64,000 bases of DNA from Lobosporangium transversale (lineage: Eukaryota; Mortierellomycota; Mortierellomycetes; Mortierellales; Mortierellaceae): NCBI RefSeq assembly GCF_002105155.1, contig NW_019028983.1, forward strand, positions 770,001-834,000. The letters run 5' to 3'. Below, in pieces: positions 1 to 12,609 of this stretch. The notes beneath the pieces are model-generated. The model was given only the letters and a program-made list of their open reading frames with translations. It was not told where the DNA came from and ran no database searches. Position 1 is the first letter of the stretch. Every line of letters begins with the position of its first letter. The translations under genes and the position numbers were made by a program.

Positions 1-1
1 T

Positions 2-271
2 TTGATCAAGGACCCATCCAAGAAAGATCGCTTAGATACGGTGTTATGGTATTCCATGGAATCTGTACGCCTAGCCGCTCTGCTACTCCAGCCAATCATA
101 CCTACGAAAGCATCAGAAATACTAGATCAGCTCGCCATCACAAAGGAGGAACGGTCTTGGGATTTTGCATATCTTGGTCGTGGTTGGATGAAGGATTTAG
201 AGGCAAGACGCGTTCGTCCTAGTGGACCCGTGTTCCCACCATTGAAGCCCACAAAAAATAAGCAACTCTAG
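2..271 (+). CDS. Methionyl-tRNA synthetase, mitochondrial type (3' end only)
   Basis: This is the last 89 codons of a gene that begins before the window; the frame is open to the left edge and stops with TAG at 269-271. The segment reads like the helical anticodon-binding domain of class I methionyl-tRNA synthetases: a helix with LWYSMESVRLAALLLQPIIP followed by an ILDQL motif and a short basic tail. The family charges tRNA-Met. The short tail without an appended tRNA-binding or GST-like domain fits the organellar (MSM1/MARS2) form better than the cytosolic form. The identity rests on this C-terminal motif alone, since the catalytic HIGH and KMSKS regions lie outside the window. Confidence 0.7.
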   Translation: MIKDPSKKDRLDTVLWYSMESVRLAALLLQPIIPTKASEILDQLAITKEERSWDFAYLGRGWMKDLEARRVRPSGPVFPPLKPTKNKQL

Positions 272-2801
272 TCGCCAACAACAATAATGACCTCGAAATG
301 TCTAGCTTAACTTGATTACATATTCAAATATACGTGACCATTTAACCATTGTATTAATTACAGAGCATCACTCAATTTTAATTCTAATGATTGAACATAT
401 CTCGCAGGATTTCTCAAAGGAAACAAACAAAATAGCTAGTGGCTTCTCAATACAACTCTGGATTGTTACCCTTTGGATGAATGTCAGAGATGGTTTAATA
501 AAATAAAGCTACTAACTATGAAAAAAGCAAAAATAAAAAAGGGATAAATCATAGAACCAATACACCAGTCCCGAGATTTTGAAATGTTGAAAGGAGTCAG
601 CCTCTACTTCATCCCACGCAGAGACGACTCTCCACATCTCTACGGAGAGATTTTACTTGCGAAGCATTAAAGCTTTTTTGGAACAGCGGAAAGGCGAATT
701 CGTAATAGTCATTAATAGCAGAGGAGTATACAAAGAATGCTGTACAGCAATTGCTGATCTTTAGGATCCGAACAAGTCTTTACTCACATTTCCTAAGTGG
801 AGTTCTGGCTTAAGCCAGAAAGGTCGTTGGCTGGCCGATGATATTCAAATGTAGGTGCGAGTTTCAACAGAAGAATCCATAATTAAAGGTAAATAGGTAA
901 GCACGAATTGTCCAGTCTCCCTAGGAGATAGTCAAGTAGGATCTTGTACGAATGATGTACCATTGGAAGCACAATCACGACACTTCAGCCAAGACGGTTG
1001 TACTCTTACTTTGAGGGATATCGAGCGCCTCTAGACCAAAGCGGAAGTCTTAAAAGGGCTTGATTGGGGAGAGAGCAAGCGCCAGCTAAACCAACAGAGA
1101 AGCGACTTCAAGCGGCAATATTTGTCTGAATTTAACAAATTATAATATCATGTATTGGGCATCATCGCTGGTATTCAAATACACTCTTTTAAAGACGACG
1201 ACTCAAATTATTTTATGGTTGCTTGATCAACAGCCTTTCATCCAAAGCTAAATTTCGATGTATTGCTCACCAGAGTGTTTATATGCTTTATTATGCTCTG
1301 GAGCCTTCATTATTATTATTTTCTTCATCATTGAGTTCAGCACGGATAAATAACGGAAGAAAGGCCTACATGTCCGTATATCTGCTTATGACCCCTGTCA
1401 AAAGTGGACGATCCATAAACACAATTAGAATGGAGGTAGGATGAGTGAGATTTGTACATTAATTGTTTGTAAAATACGAAGCATTTATTAGCGGCATAGT
1501 GGTTAGCCTGGCTCACAATGTGCTACAACTTGAGGATATTCAAGTTTATAATATATAGGTCGTGCCTGCATAAACCTAAGCACTAAAACCGCGTTTCTAA
1601 ATACAGCAATCCACGATTCCATTTCCTTGTTTCCTGATTTTGGAAAAATTGAAAAGCTTGTAAGCATATGTGCACAGCATTTATCGCGACTTTAACTTGA
1701 TAATAGCCCTAGTCCTAGCTCCTTGAGCCATATCAAGGATCAGCTTGCATTAATGAAGAGTGTGTTACCACTCGAGCAATATCTTTCACAGCATTTACGT
1801 CTTCAACTGCAAATATCTGGAACTGCACATCATGAAGAGAGACAGTTTGTGATACTCTTTTCGTATCATGCGAAGACAGGCAGGGTCCCTTATGAGGGCA
1901 AATAAGAGCCATTTTAGGTAGTGGTAGAAACTGCTCGTGAGGTTGGAGCAGGTCTTTCCCTTTACTTCCATGAACTGCTTTATTTCCTGTACACAAAACG
2001 GCCAATAGGCATCGTGCGCTACCAGCCAATCAGATTTTCTCATCTCAATATAGCGTATATATAGCCACCGTTGTGCTGACTTCTTGCAAAGAGAGAAGGA
2101 GGCATTACTGAAAAAAAAAAAAAAAAAAAAAAAAGCACCTCATCGGCACTTTCAGCGACAGGAAATACACCCAACTTTTTTTTAGTAAATTTAATTCTTC
2201 AATCTTCTGATTGCATTTGCTTCCGGTCATCATCCTTTTAGAATATCTATTGACTTGACTGGGTAAGATAAAAAATAAACCGTCCCTTGGCAATTACTTC
2301 CTGCAAACCCTTTCTATAATTAATTTAATGTGACAAGTACATGGACAATCATCTTGTATTTGCTTTGTACATGATCATTTCTTTATATTTTGCTACCGAT
2401 CCCCATCACTTAGATGCGTGTGATTCAGCATATATTGTAATTGCCTTTTTTCTATTTTTTTTTTTTGCTGGCTTCTTATTGTCTACGCACCCAGTTTCTT
2501 CAGAAATTTCTTTTTAAGTTGTTCTCTTAATGCACAAATGTGCAGCAATGGAAAGGCTATTTATCACGTGGTTGGATAGCACACATCATATATTCCTATC
2601 ATTAAATATCCCATCTACACTGTCCCTTAGGCTGTTTTTAGAGCATTACATTCTATTTCCTGCCTTTCTTTTCCCATCCGTCGTGCGTGTGCATCTTCAC
2701 GCCAGCATACGCCGACAACTGCAGCAGAAGGAACATCAGGAAGCCACTGTTTTGGTGTTTGCCTGATTGTTTTGAGCCCACAAAGAAAAAGTTCCCTCAA
2801 C
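272..2801. other. Gene-poor spacer, 2.5 kb
   Basis: No convincing gene is visible. All open frames are short, lack recognisable motifs and have no good splice signals. A 23-nt A tract lies near 2111-2134. The last few hundred bases are T-rich and probably hold the promoter and leader of the EAF1-like gene. Confidence 0.5.
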
Positions 2802-5800
2802 ATGGCCGAGGTGAACAGAACTGTAAGTACATTTGTTGTTTGTTCAGGGCTATTAGCTTTACAGATTATATCTTGAAGTTATTAGCTGGGGTGAAATGAT
2901 TGTTTTTCTTTTTAGCTTTCTTGTACTATGTCACCCATACTCTTCTTTATTTTTTCATTAGTTGCCAGAAATACTCAAGATGCGACTTCAATCGGAAAAG
3001 GCACACCAAGAAAAAATCGAGTATGTGCAAAATATATTTAAATCATTTCATTATCCTTATCGTTAGGCATCTTGCCAATAACAATTTTACTTATCTGCTT
3101 TACCGTCTTTAGTGAAATCCTCGTTCGACGAGACTTTCTTCTAAAACAGTTCTTTTACATGAAGCAACTCGCTGGAACGGAAGCTAGTCTGGAACCCGAG
3201 CAAGATTTCTCGAAAATCGACGTAGAGAAATTGAAGGCCTTTCAAGAAGAACACCGGCTGTCAGAGTAAGAGAAGCGAAAGTGTGGGCTGTAATATTGCA
3301 ATTTCGACCTAATAGTTTTTAATGAAAAGCATTTAAATGTAATAAAATTTATCAACTTAGATCAAACCCGACCTCAGGAATGCTCGAAATCGACGGAGAT
3401 GAGGAAAATGTTGAAATGGATATTCTAGAGTCTTTAGTGAAGCAGGAAAGTACCACGCCTACAGTAATGACACCATCGGATAGTGCGGTTGTGGTTCCAG
3501 ATCTTACCTCAGATTCGCCGATGGAAATTGTTGAAAACGAGCATGTTGAAACTAAGGAAGCAGGTGGAAAGGAGCCTACAATCAAGAAGGAACCAACACC
3601 ATCAATAATCAGCTTTGAAGATGTACAAGATATAGCGCACGAAGGCAACCTCGCGTCCCCGAAATCCAATGCTGCATTACCTGAAGGCGACAATCCCACC
3701 CATGGCGATCGGCAGATGACGCCAGAACCAAGGACGCCTGGAAGCACACCAGGAAGTACCCCTGGACCTCAAAACAATTCAGCTGAGACGTCACCCTCTC
3801 GTAAACTGAAGCGCATGCTTCCTCCTCCAGAGCGTATGGTGACACGGGGAGTCAGTGGGGCTATTCGACATCGAAGTGTAGAAGAAATATTAGGGTCCGC
3901 TTCTGAAAGATCACCCACCACGCCTACTCTGCGCCATCCTCAATATGAGCATCCTTCGCCGGTAGCAACCTCTCCTATCAGTGCTTCAGATTCTAGTGTA
4001 TCCACTTTGGCTCCATCCACAACAAACGATGCCTTGAATGCGGCGATAAATGGTGGCTCCGTAACAACTCCACCAACAAATGTAGGAGAGTCCACACCCG
4101 CCAAAGCCGTTGCTTTGAAACTCCATTCAACAAAAAAGCTTGCCCAGCCAACAACTACACCAACTATCATGAAACGCTCGGATTCACGTTATGGATCATC
4201 GCGGCACGATCTCATAGATGGATCGTCTTCATCCGGCCGACCTCCTAGACATGTGGATCTTTATGCTTGGCAGCTCAAGGCTCAGTCGCAGCCGATCTAC
4301 AAAGCGCTACAGACTGCGAGTAAAGTACTGACAACTAAGGATTGGAAGGTAGCACGCGAAGAACTCAAGCTGGTGCGAGCGATGCAACGGATAGAGGCAC
4401 TGAAAGCGGGTAATCGCTGGAGCTTCAAGCAGATCAAGAAGCATCGAGGACCTGCTAGGACGAAAACACACTGGGATCATTTACTCGACGAAATGCGCTG
4501 GATTCAAGTGGATTTCAAGGAGGAGAGACGTTGGAAGATTGCCACTGCGTATCAGATGTCAAGGTGGATCATGGCATGGCATGAAGCCGAGGATAAATCC
4601 CTCGTTTGTGTCTCGGTAAGTGATATTTCATTAATTTGGTCTTTTTTTTCTTTTTTTGCTTTATTTTTGTTTTTGGATATGTTATCAATCCTTCCCTCTT
4701 TTATACATCCATAAACAGCGTCGAAAAGTTGTTGGGCTCTCAGAGCCGATGTTATCCGAAACACAGGGACATTCATTGCAGGCGATGGAAACGACGGTCA
4801 AGGTGGAGGACATTATTGATGAGAACATGATGGATATATCTGAACCTTCTTTGGAAGCTTCTCAAACATCTGGTAACGATAGCGCTGTGAAGCAGGATAA
4901 GGATATTACGACTGAACGCTCTATCAAAATCGAAGCAGAAGATATCGTGATGTCTACACCCACAGATACATCAGAACATTCTGCAGCGGATGCGCCGGAT
5001 GCAGCATTAACATCCGAGTCAAAGTTTAGCAGCAGCGACCTGACAGAGGCTGAAAATAAGATACTCGTGGCAAAGATGAAGGATAATGCGAAGGACGATT
5101 TCATAATGATGCCACCACCGATCTCACCCGCTGTTCTTCAAAAGTGCAGGCCTTCAATTTTGGAGCTCGATACGAGCACTACTGTTTTCTCATTAGATAC
5201 TTTGGAGGCTCTCATGGAGGGCGTTCACATTGGATCATTTGATGTTGGTGCGTTATTTCCAGATTTGCCACTCTATGGGCCCCCTAATCCAGACGATAAT
5301 GACGCCTATATTGATGAAGCGGAACACGGTAGAGTCACTATGATTAGCAGATTAATGAGTTCTAGGCCGCCTACACTTGAGTTTGGCCCCTTGGCTTCTC
5401 AAATTATCTATGTGAAGCGTAAAAGAGAGTTGACTGGCGAAGCAGACGATTTTGAGGAAGAGGATGCTCGAGTGCCAAAAATTGAGGGGAAGATATTAAA
5501 CGCTATTCCTGGAACGGAGCCGCCCAGAGCTGTTCCTGTTTTGTTTCAAGCCAAAAAAAATAAGGATGCACCCATGATACCCATTCGTAGACCTACACCC
5601 CCAAGTCCCCATGCTCAGAGAACACCTGTCGTTTGGCTAAGTGAAGAAGAGGATCTTTTGATGACTTTAATCAAGCCCTATCAATACAACTGGGACCTGA
5701 TCTCGGATATATTTAATTCTATGCGTGGTCCTATCATCTCATCAGACCGAAGAACTCCTTGGGATTGTTATGAAAAATGGGCCAAGAAGGAGGGACCACA

Positions 5801-6415
5801 GTCTGGGGGCAATGGTACAGCGATTGAAACCAGCTTAGGACTCATCCCAATTGGCAATCTTCCTTCAAACTCCATACCGTCGCCCTCTCCTCCAAAGGCT
5901 AGGAAGGATAAAGATGGCAAGAAGATTGTTACAACTATTAAGGCGGACCCAGCACGGAAGAAGCAACGCTCGATGAGCCTACTAGAGGCCATGAAGAAAG
6001 CGAGCAAAAAGCGAGAGGCTGCTCAGAGCCGTGTCAACAATAGTGGTGAGCTTTAAGCGCATTTTGTTACAGGATAACATTTTATCTTGTCTGAACCACC
6101 GCCATTTACCCAGACTTTGGTTCTTATATTAGGTTCTGCAGTCGCTGCTGCTGCAAACAAGAAGACTGTTGTAAACCAGGACAACCAGGGCCAGAGCCCG
6201 AAAGTTGGAGGCAGTACTGTACTACTGACGCCAGCCGATTTAAGCAAGGTAAAATTGGAGCGGGAACGTCAATTGAACCAAGCCATGCATGAACAACGCC
6301 AGATGCAGGCAGCATCGTTAGCTCTTGGAAGGGTGAGTCACTGGTTATTGCTTATGTCGATAGCAACTTCTCTCTGTAAATTCAGAATTATTGATATTTG
6401 TGGTCTGTTTTCTCG

Positions 6416-6455
<40 letters not shown>

Positions 6456-7193
6456 CATTTTCTCGTGATTTTAATCTAGCCTGTCGTGCGCCCAACCATT
6501 CCAAACGCTCCTGGAATGCCATTGGATGCAACTCAGCAATTGGCCCGCCCTACCGGCGCTGTTACTGCCCAGGTAACTGCTACACAGCAACGAGCTACAC
6601 CCATGTCGCCACAAAGCAAAGCTGGAGTGCGGCCTCTTAACGCACAACAAGTTCAGGCACAGGTGCAGGCCCAAGTTCAGGCCCAAGTACAAGCACAGTC
6701 TCCTGCGCAAGCCCAAACTCCAGTTCAAGTGCAAGCGCAAACTCAAGCACAACAGGCGCAGGCAGTCCAACTCCAACTTCAGCAGCAGCAGCTTCAGCAG
6801 CAGTTGCAACTCCAACAGCTTCAGCAACAACAGCAGCTTCAATTGCAGCAGCAGCAACAGCTCCAGCAACAGCAGGTACAAGCCGCTCAAGCGCAAGCTC
6901 AGGCGCACTCTCAGGCTCAATCGTTGCCACAGGTGCAAACCCAGGTCTCTCAGCCAATCTCTTTGCCTGCCAGTCTGGGTGCCGCACAAGCAATTCAGCT
7001 CATCCGTGCCGCTAACCCTGCATTGTCCCTGACCACCCCGCAGATCCAGGCTTACCTTCGCCAACAGCAGCAGCTTGCTCAGGCGCAACAGCTTCAGCAG
7101 CAGCAACTTCAGCAGCAGCAACTTCAACAACAGCAGCTAGCTCAGGTACAGGCGCAAGCACAAGCGCAGGCACAACAGCAACTTCAACAGCAT

Positions 7194-7258
<65 letters not shown>

Positions 7259-8909
7259 AGCATCATCATCTCCACTCGCAAGGCCTATGACATCACCAAT
7301 GCCTGGATTTGCAAGTCCCTCTCTCCAGGCGCACCATTTACAGGCGGCTCAACAGCAGCAACAGCTACTGGCACAACAGGCTCAGCAGTTACAGGCTCAG
7401 CAACTACAGGCTCAAGCCCAGCAGCTTCAAGCCCAGCAGCTCCATGCTCAGAAACAACAACAGCAACAATTACAGCAACAGCAGCTGCAGCAACTTCAAC
7501 AACAACAGCTTCAGCTTCAAGCTCAACGTGCTCAAGCGCAAGCCCAAGCATTACAGCAGCAGCAAATTCAGCAACAAGCAATGCAGCAAAAGCAACAACA
7601 AGTGGTACAGCTGCAGCAAATCAAAACACCTACAGGTTCTCCTCGACAAGCTTCGACTGCTCAAATGGGTGGATTGACCCCCACACTTCCCAGCGGACCT
7701 AGCACGCCAGGCGAGTCCATTAATCAAGTGAGTGCCCCTGCAAATCGTGCAAATGGTTCAGGAAACGGATCGGCCAATTCTTCGGGAGCAGCAACGCCAT
7801 CGACCCCTATTCTTGCTGGAGGCGTACTCAATAATACCTCTAACATCGGGTTAGTGAATAGCAATGGCACAAAGCCTCAACAGCCTGGTCAAATCTTGAA
7901 TATCGGGAATGGAGGTAAGGGTGGCAACACACCTGTTTTGGCGGCTGGAGTCGTGAATAGTCCAACTATGTTTCATTCTCCCGCTGTAGCATCATCTGCT
8001 GGAGCTACACCTACCGCGGCCCAAACCCCAATCATGAGCAATGCTCAGCCTCAGTCTCAGCAACTCCAACAGCAACAGCAGCAGCAGCAACAACAACAGC
8101 AAGCTCTTCAGCAACAACAACAGATACTTCAACAGCAGCAACAACTACAGAAACAGCAGCAGCAGCTACAACAGGCGCAGCAGGTAGCAGCAGGCACACA
8201 AGCCATGTCGACTTCCCCCATGCCCGCGGTTCCGTCCATGCCGATTGTCCCAACTCCGCAAATGATTGCACAAGTAGCTCAACATTATCCAAACCTCCCT
8301 CGTGTCCAAGCTGAGACACAAGCACGTCAACAACTGATGCGTTATTTTGAGGGCCAGCATCAGGCGATTCAACGTCAGCAGCAGCAACAGCAACAGCTGA
8401 TTTTGTTGCAACAACAACAGCAGCAGCAACAGCAGAACGGACAGCAGCTTGCCGGTCAGACTACACAGACTCTACCGCAGCAGCAAGCATCTCCACAGTT
8501 GGCGCAGCAGCAAATTGGACAAGCAGCTACGCTTATAAATGGTCAACCTTTGACGGCTGCTCAGCTAGCTCAGCAAAAGCAACTGCTGCAACAGCAGCAT
8601 ATCCTTCAGCAGCAAAAACTACAGGCGCAGAAATTGCAAATGCAGCAACAGCTAGTTCAGCAGCAGCAGCGTCAACTTCAGGCGCAAGCCCAGGTGCAGC
8701 AGTTGGCTCTACAACAGCAACATCAACAGGCGCTTGCATTACAGCAACAGCAGCTTGCCTTGCAGCAGCAGCAACAGCAACAGCAGCAGGCCCAGCAACA
8801 AGCTCAACAAGCCCAGCAACAAGCCCAGCAACAAGCCCAGCAACAAGCCCAGCAACAAGCCCAGCAACAAGCCCAGCAACAAGCCCAACAACAGCAGGCC
8901 AAGAAGTGA
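2802..8909 (+). CDS. EAF1: EAF1/VID21-like NuA4 histone acetyltransferase scaffold
   Basis: Seven exons join in frame: 2802-2822, 2962-3020, 3113-3265, 3361-4615, 4719-6045, 6133-6332 and 6480-8909, giving about 1814 residues. All introns are GT-AG. An HSA domain ends exon 4 (residues about 448-500, with HWDHLLDEMRWIQVDFKEER); this domain binds actin-related proteins in chromatin complexes. A SANT/Myb domain lies at about 799-860 (VVWLSEEEDLLMTLIKPYQY). HSA followed by SANT is the EAF1/VID21/p400-type order of the NuA4 acetyltransferase platform; there is no helicase, as expected for fungal EAF1. The last exon, about 800 residues, is almost wholly glutamine-rich, with one pure Q run near 7196-7257 and a QQAQ tandem tail. 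The start is the first ATG of a tiny 7-codon exon, chosen because its donor keeps frame; a downstream start is possible. A poly(A)-like signal lies near 9064. Confidence 0.85.
6417..6455 (+). repeat. Poly(T) tract of about 39 nt in an EAF1 intron
   Basis: An uninterrupted T run lies about 25 nt upstream of the acceptor AG at 6478-6479, so it serves as or extends the polypyrimidine tract. It is one of the longest homopolymers in the window. Confidence 0.95.
7183..7259 (+). repeat. CAG/CAA trinucleotide tract coding polyglutamine
   Basis: A run of CAG and CAA codons in the EAF1-like gene encodes nearly 30 glutamines with a single early histidine. CAG and CAA alternate, which usually stabilises such tracts against slippage compared with pure CAG. 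Confidence 0.95.
8790..8893 (+). repeat. 12-nt tandem repeat (QQAQ units) at the EAF1 C terminus
   Basis: Near-perfect copies of the 12-mer CAACAAGCCCAG occur in tandem and encode repeated QQAQ, ending 16 bases before the stop. The near identity of the copies points to recent expansion. Confidence 0.9.
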
Positions 8910-10096
8910 CCAGACTTTTTTTATATTCCATCTTCACTCTTTCTACTTTTTCTATGTTCACTACACAATGTACGATACTTCTCAAAGCTGGTTCATATGT
9001 CTTCCATCATTTGTACGCTCCATCATTTCTTAATGGTCCTGTATTTATAAAGCTCAACATCGGTAATAAAAAAAAATTAACAGTTGAATACTAGCAGCAT
9101 TTGCCGCTTTTTTATTTCTTGTGCCATTCTGTGCTATTCATGCAAAAGAAAACTAAACTTTATTTTGTAATGTGAAATTCTCTCTCTAACCATTGGTGAT
9201 CAATAAGAGTCAATCATTGAGGCAAATCTTCTTTTAATGTCAAATTGTACATAACCCTGAAGCTACCTTTAAATAAAAAGAATCGAATCTGCATTTACCT
9301 GATCGTGAGTCGGAGAAAGGAAGGAGAGGGAAAAGGGCAAGAAGAATAGATGAGACATTGTAATCCTGGCTCTTGGAGAATAAGCTCTAGCCGTCAAGTT
9401 ATTCGACTTGGTCAGCTAAAATGAGACGAGCATTTATCCCCTTTCCCGATCATTTTCGGAAAAATTGGATTTGATGAGATGAATCGCTTACTTCTGAACT
9501 CGCCGATATTTTTAATTAATATTTGAATGCTTATGCAACCTCCTTTTTTCATGTAACGATGTTTACGTCAATAGGAATATGTTTCCCAGTCGCACAAATG
9601 CACAGAATCAGAAGCTCAACGCAGTTATTGGAGACGACAATGCAGACAGGGATGCAGCCAAGTAACCTTTGATATTTGTTTTGTGGTGAGAATTACCATG
9701 GGCATGTGCACTATCTCACATGAACGCGCATCGTGTTGTGTTGAAGCATCAACATGGTATACCAAAGGCGGCAACACCAACAAAGTATTGTTCAGATATT
9801 TTTCAGCCAATGAGTGCCGTGTTCTTTCCTGGAGGAAGGGGTTAAATTCGATTCCGAGCCCGATCGCACCTACACCCAAAATGGTTACTTTGCAAATATG
9901 CAATCCTTTCTCCACACGCCACAAACCCAAAACCGCAAAAGTATAAAAATCAATCGTGGAGCTGTTGGGTGAATTACCTCACAAATACAAGCCTCGCATT
10001 CGGATGAATTACTTGCCGTGTGCATGGATGGGGTCTGTGCTTATTCCTATCCGTACAACTTGGCATTTCCGTTCTAGTATAAAACAACTTGGGCAT

Positions 10097-10127
<31 letters not shown>

Positions 10128-10250
10128 CATTCTCTTTTTCCTTTATCACCATTCCTGTATTCGATACTCCACTTAGCAGAGACAAACAAAAGTCGCGCAC
10201 TTATCTCGTTTAAAAACCTATCATAACAATAAACAACAATAACAGTAGCT
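8910..10250. other. Intergenic spacer, EAF1 to carotenoid oxygenase
   Basis: The left part holds the 3' end of the EAF1 transcript (AATAAA-like near 9064). No gene is seen in the middle; a 28-codon frame at about 9580-9667 has no support. The right part contains a 27-nt T tract near 10101-10127 and the promoter of the next gene. Confidence 0.5.
10078..10084 (+). promoter_or_regulatory. Possible TATA box of the carotenoid oxygenase gene
   Basis: TATAAAA lies 167 nt upstream of the ATG at 10251. It is a good match by sequence, but the distance leaves room for a leader of over 100 nt and no transcription start is known. Confidence 0.4.
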
Positions 10251-10572
10251 ATGTCAGCCATTGCGCCCGATATCAAAGTTCGTCCCAAAGACCGTAAAGA
10301 GGGTCATCCACATCCTTATCTTCACGGCAACTTCTATCCTGTCTTTGAGGAGACTATCGGAGACGAGGGTATCGAATGTGAAGTTATTGGAAAGATCCCA
10401 GAGTCTCTCCGTGGCTCGCAATATGTCCGTACAGGACCTAATTCTCTCCACGTTGCTGATGATGGTGTTCCTCATCACTTTTTCGACGGCGAAGGTAAAC
10501 ATTAACGAAACAGTATGTTCTTTTTTCTTTTAGTAATAATATTAATAATACAACATTAATGATATCTAACTG

Positions 10573-10605
<33 letters not shown>

Positions 10606-12475
10606 GGAATGCTCCATGGCGTTTATTTTGAACCCGGCAATGAGGATGAGCCGATTCGTGCACGATACATGAATCGCTGGGTACGAAGTGAGATATTCAA
10701 GAAAGCCAACAAATATGGACGAATGAACCTTACCTTGGGCCTGGTCATGGCAGGCGCCGATATCTTCTGGGGGGTACTCCTTTGGCATTTCTGGTATCGA
10801 CTAAAGGCTGCATTCTTCAAGGTCAAAAATTTTGGTAATGGAAATACGGCCCTTGCATTCTTTGGATCTAGACTCTTGGCATTGAACGAGGGCGGTAAAC
10901 CAATCGAGACCAGCGTCCCCAGCCTTAATACCACTGGCGAATACTTCTTTGAAGAAGAAGAAGAAGAATATGGAGAGAAAAAAGAGGAAGACAAGAATAC
11001 GCTGGAAAAAAAGATTAAAGAAAGCACTCCAGAGGTTTGTACAGCTCATCCCAAGGTAAGGAAAAACAAAAAGAATTAATTGTATGCATTGACAGGAAAA
11101 GAATGATATCCTCAAATTGATATATTTTCTCCTACTATCCTACTAATGTGTTTAATAATAGATCGATCCGAAAACTGGCGAGTTTATCTTCTTTTCATAT
11201 AGGTTTACTTATCCATTTATGTATTATTCCGTTGTGGCGGCTGATGGCAAGCACATAGTCTGGCAGGAACCCATTAAAAGTCTCAAAAAGTCTATCATGA
11301 TGCATGATTTTGCTATTACTCCTTCTTATTCGATGTAAGTACATCACTGATTAAAAAAAGAAGACTTTAACTCGACAGTATCTATGATCATTATTATAAT
11401 TTTATTAGCGTCAAAATTAAATCGGATTTATTTTCATAGTATCATGGGCGTCCCACTTTTCATCAGTACCAAGCATAAGAAAGAAGGCAAGCCTGTCATT
11501 TCATTTGATCCAAAGTCACCTACTCGCTTTGGCATCATCCCTCGTTACTACGACTCGACCAAAGACGAGATCATCTGGTTCAATTCACGTGCCTGCCACA
11601 TTTTCCACACCGCCAACGCCTGGGAGGAGAAGGACGAAGATGGCAAAGTGATTGCAGTGTGCTTAACTGCTTGTCGCTCTGAGCGCTTTATTTCCGATAT
11701 CAATTTATGGCAACCCACAAATACTGGAGGTTATGGTGGTGGTAAAACTCAAAAAGAGTACGAGCGAGAATATAGTGCCCCTGGATCTGGCTCTTATGCA
11801 ACCCAGGACCCAGATGCAGCCTATATGACTCTGTTCAGGTTCGACTTCAAGACCAGAGAAACTCAAATCACAACGCTTTCAACTGCCAGCTCGGAGTTCC
11901 CTATTATTAATTTTAACCGATATATGCAACCGGATTTAAGATATGTCTTTGGAGCCACTATTGCACCTTCTTCCCCAGGAGTAGCTGTTAAATTCAATGG
12001 CATCATTAAAACCGACATTCAGGCGGTGCTCAAGCGCAGACAAGAGCTATTAAGCTCTGGGCTGGCTGAAAACGAAGGCGGTGAGGGCTGCTGGGAGTTA
12101 GGTGCCAAAGAGCTGAAGCGTATCGAAGAACAAACTGGTCAGATCCATATTTTTGGTCCCCACATCTATGCAGGCGAGGCCTTGTTTGTACCAAACTCAC
12201 CACGAGAAGATGGCAAAGAACTTGAAGAAGATGACGGACATCTGTTGGTGTATGTGTATGATGAACGACAGATGGAGAATGGGCTTGCCAAGGCTAACAA
12301 GCAAGTAACGGAGCTTTGGATCTTTGATGCCAAGAATATTGGTCAGGATATTGAACCTGTTGCTAAAGTGCGTATCCCTCGTCGTGTGCCCTATGGATTC
12401 CACGGTTTGCATGTCACCCGAGAGCAGATCCAAGCCAATAAGGATATGCTTGAGCGCCGCAATCGTCATCATTAA
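10251..12475 (+). CDS. Carotenoid cleavage oxygenase (RPE65/CCD family)
   Basis: Four exons join in frame: 10251-10494, 10607-11055, 11162-11334 and 11440-12475, giving 633 residues. All four iron-binding histidines of the seven-bladed propeller are present: His229 (TAHPK), His279 (MMHDFAIT), His345 (FHTANAWEE) and His610 (GFHGLH). The N-terminal motifs RTGPNSL and HHFFDGEGMLHG are also typical. The family uses Fe(II) and O2 to cut a carotenoid or apocarotenoid double bond. In Mucoromycota such enzymes (CarS, AcaA) make the precursors of trisporic acid, the sex pheromone; which of the two this resembles cannot be told here. A low-complexity acidic insert (EEEEEEYGEKKEED, about residues 197-211) sits just before the first His, which is unusual. 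No signal peptide is evident. Confidence 0.88.
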
Positions 12476-12609
12476 ATACCTGTCATATTTGAACTGAATA
12501 GCATACTACATAAAATAATCAGATTCAGCATTATATCACAGAATAGAAATATGTCTATTTCGTATCTTTTATGGTATGTGATTTATTTGAACGAAAATAA
12601 AATGTGTTT

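Noticed and set aside
1490-1560. tRNA-like string GCATAGTGGTTAGCC
   Set aside because: It recalls a D arm, but no anticodon arm or T arm can be folded around it.
6471-9000. Long minus-strand and alternate-frame open frames over the EAF1 polyQ exon (Leu-, Ala/Val-rich)
   Set aside because: CAG/CAA repeats stay open in all frames and give polyL, polyV or polyS shadows; no independent coding evidence.
9580-9667. 28-codon open frame upstream of the carotenoid oxygenase
   Set aside because: Too short, with no homology-like features and no supporting transcription signals.
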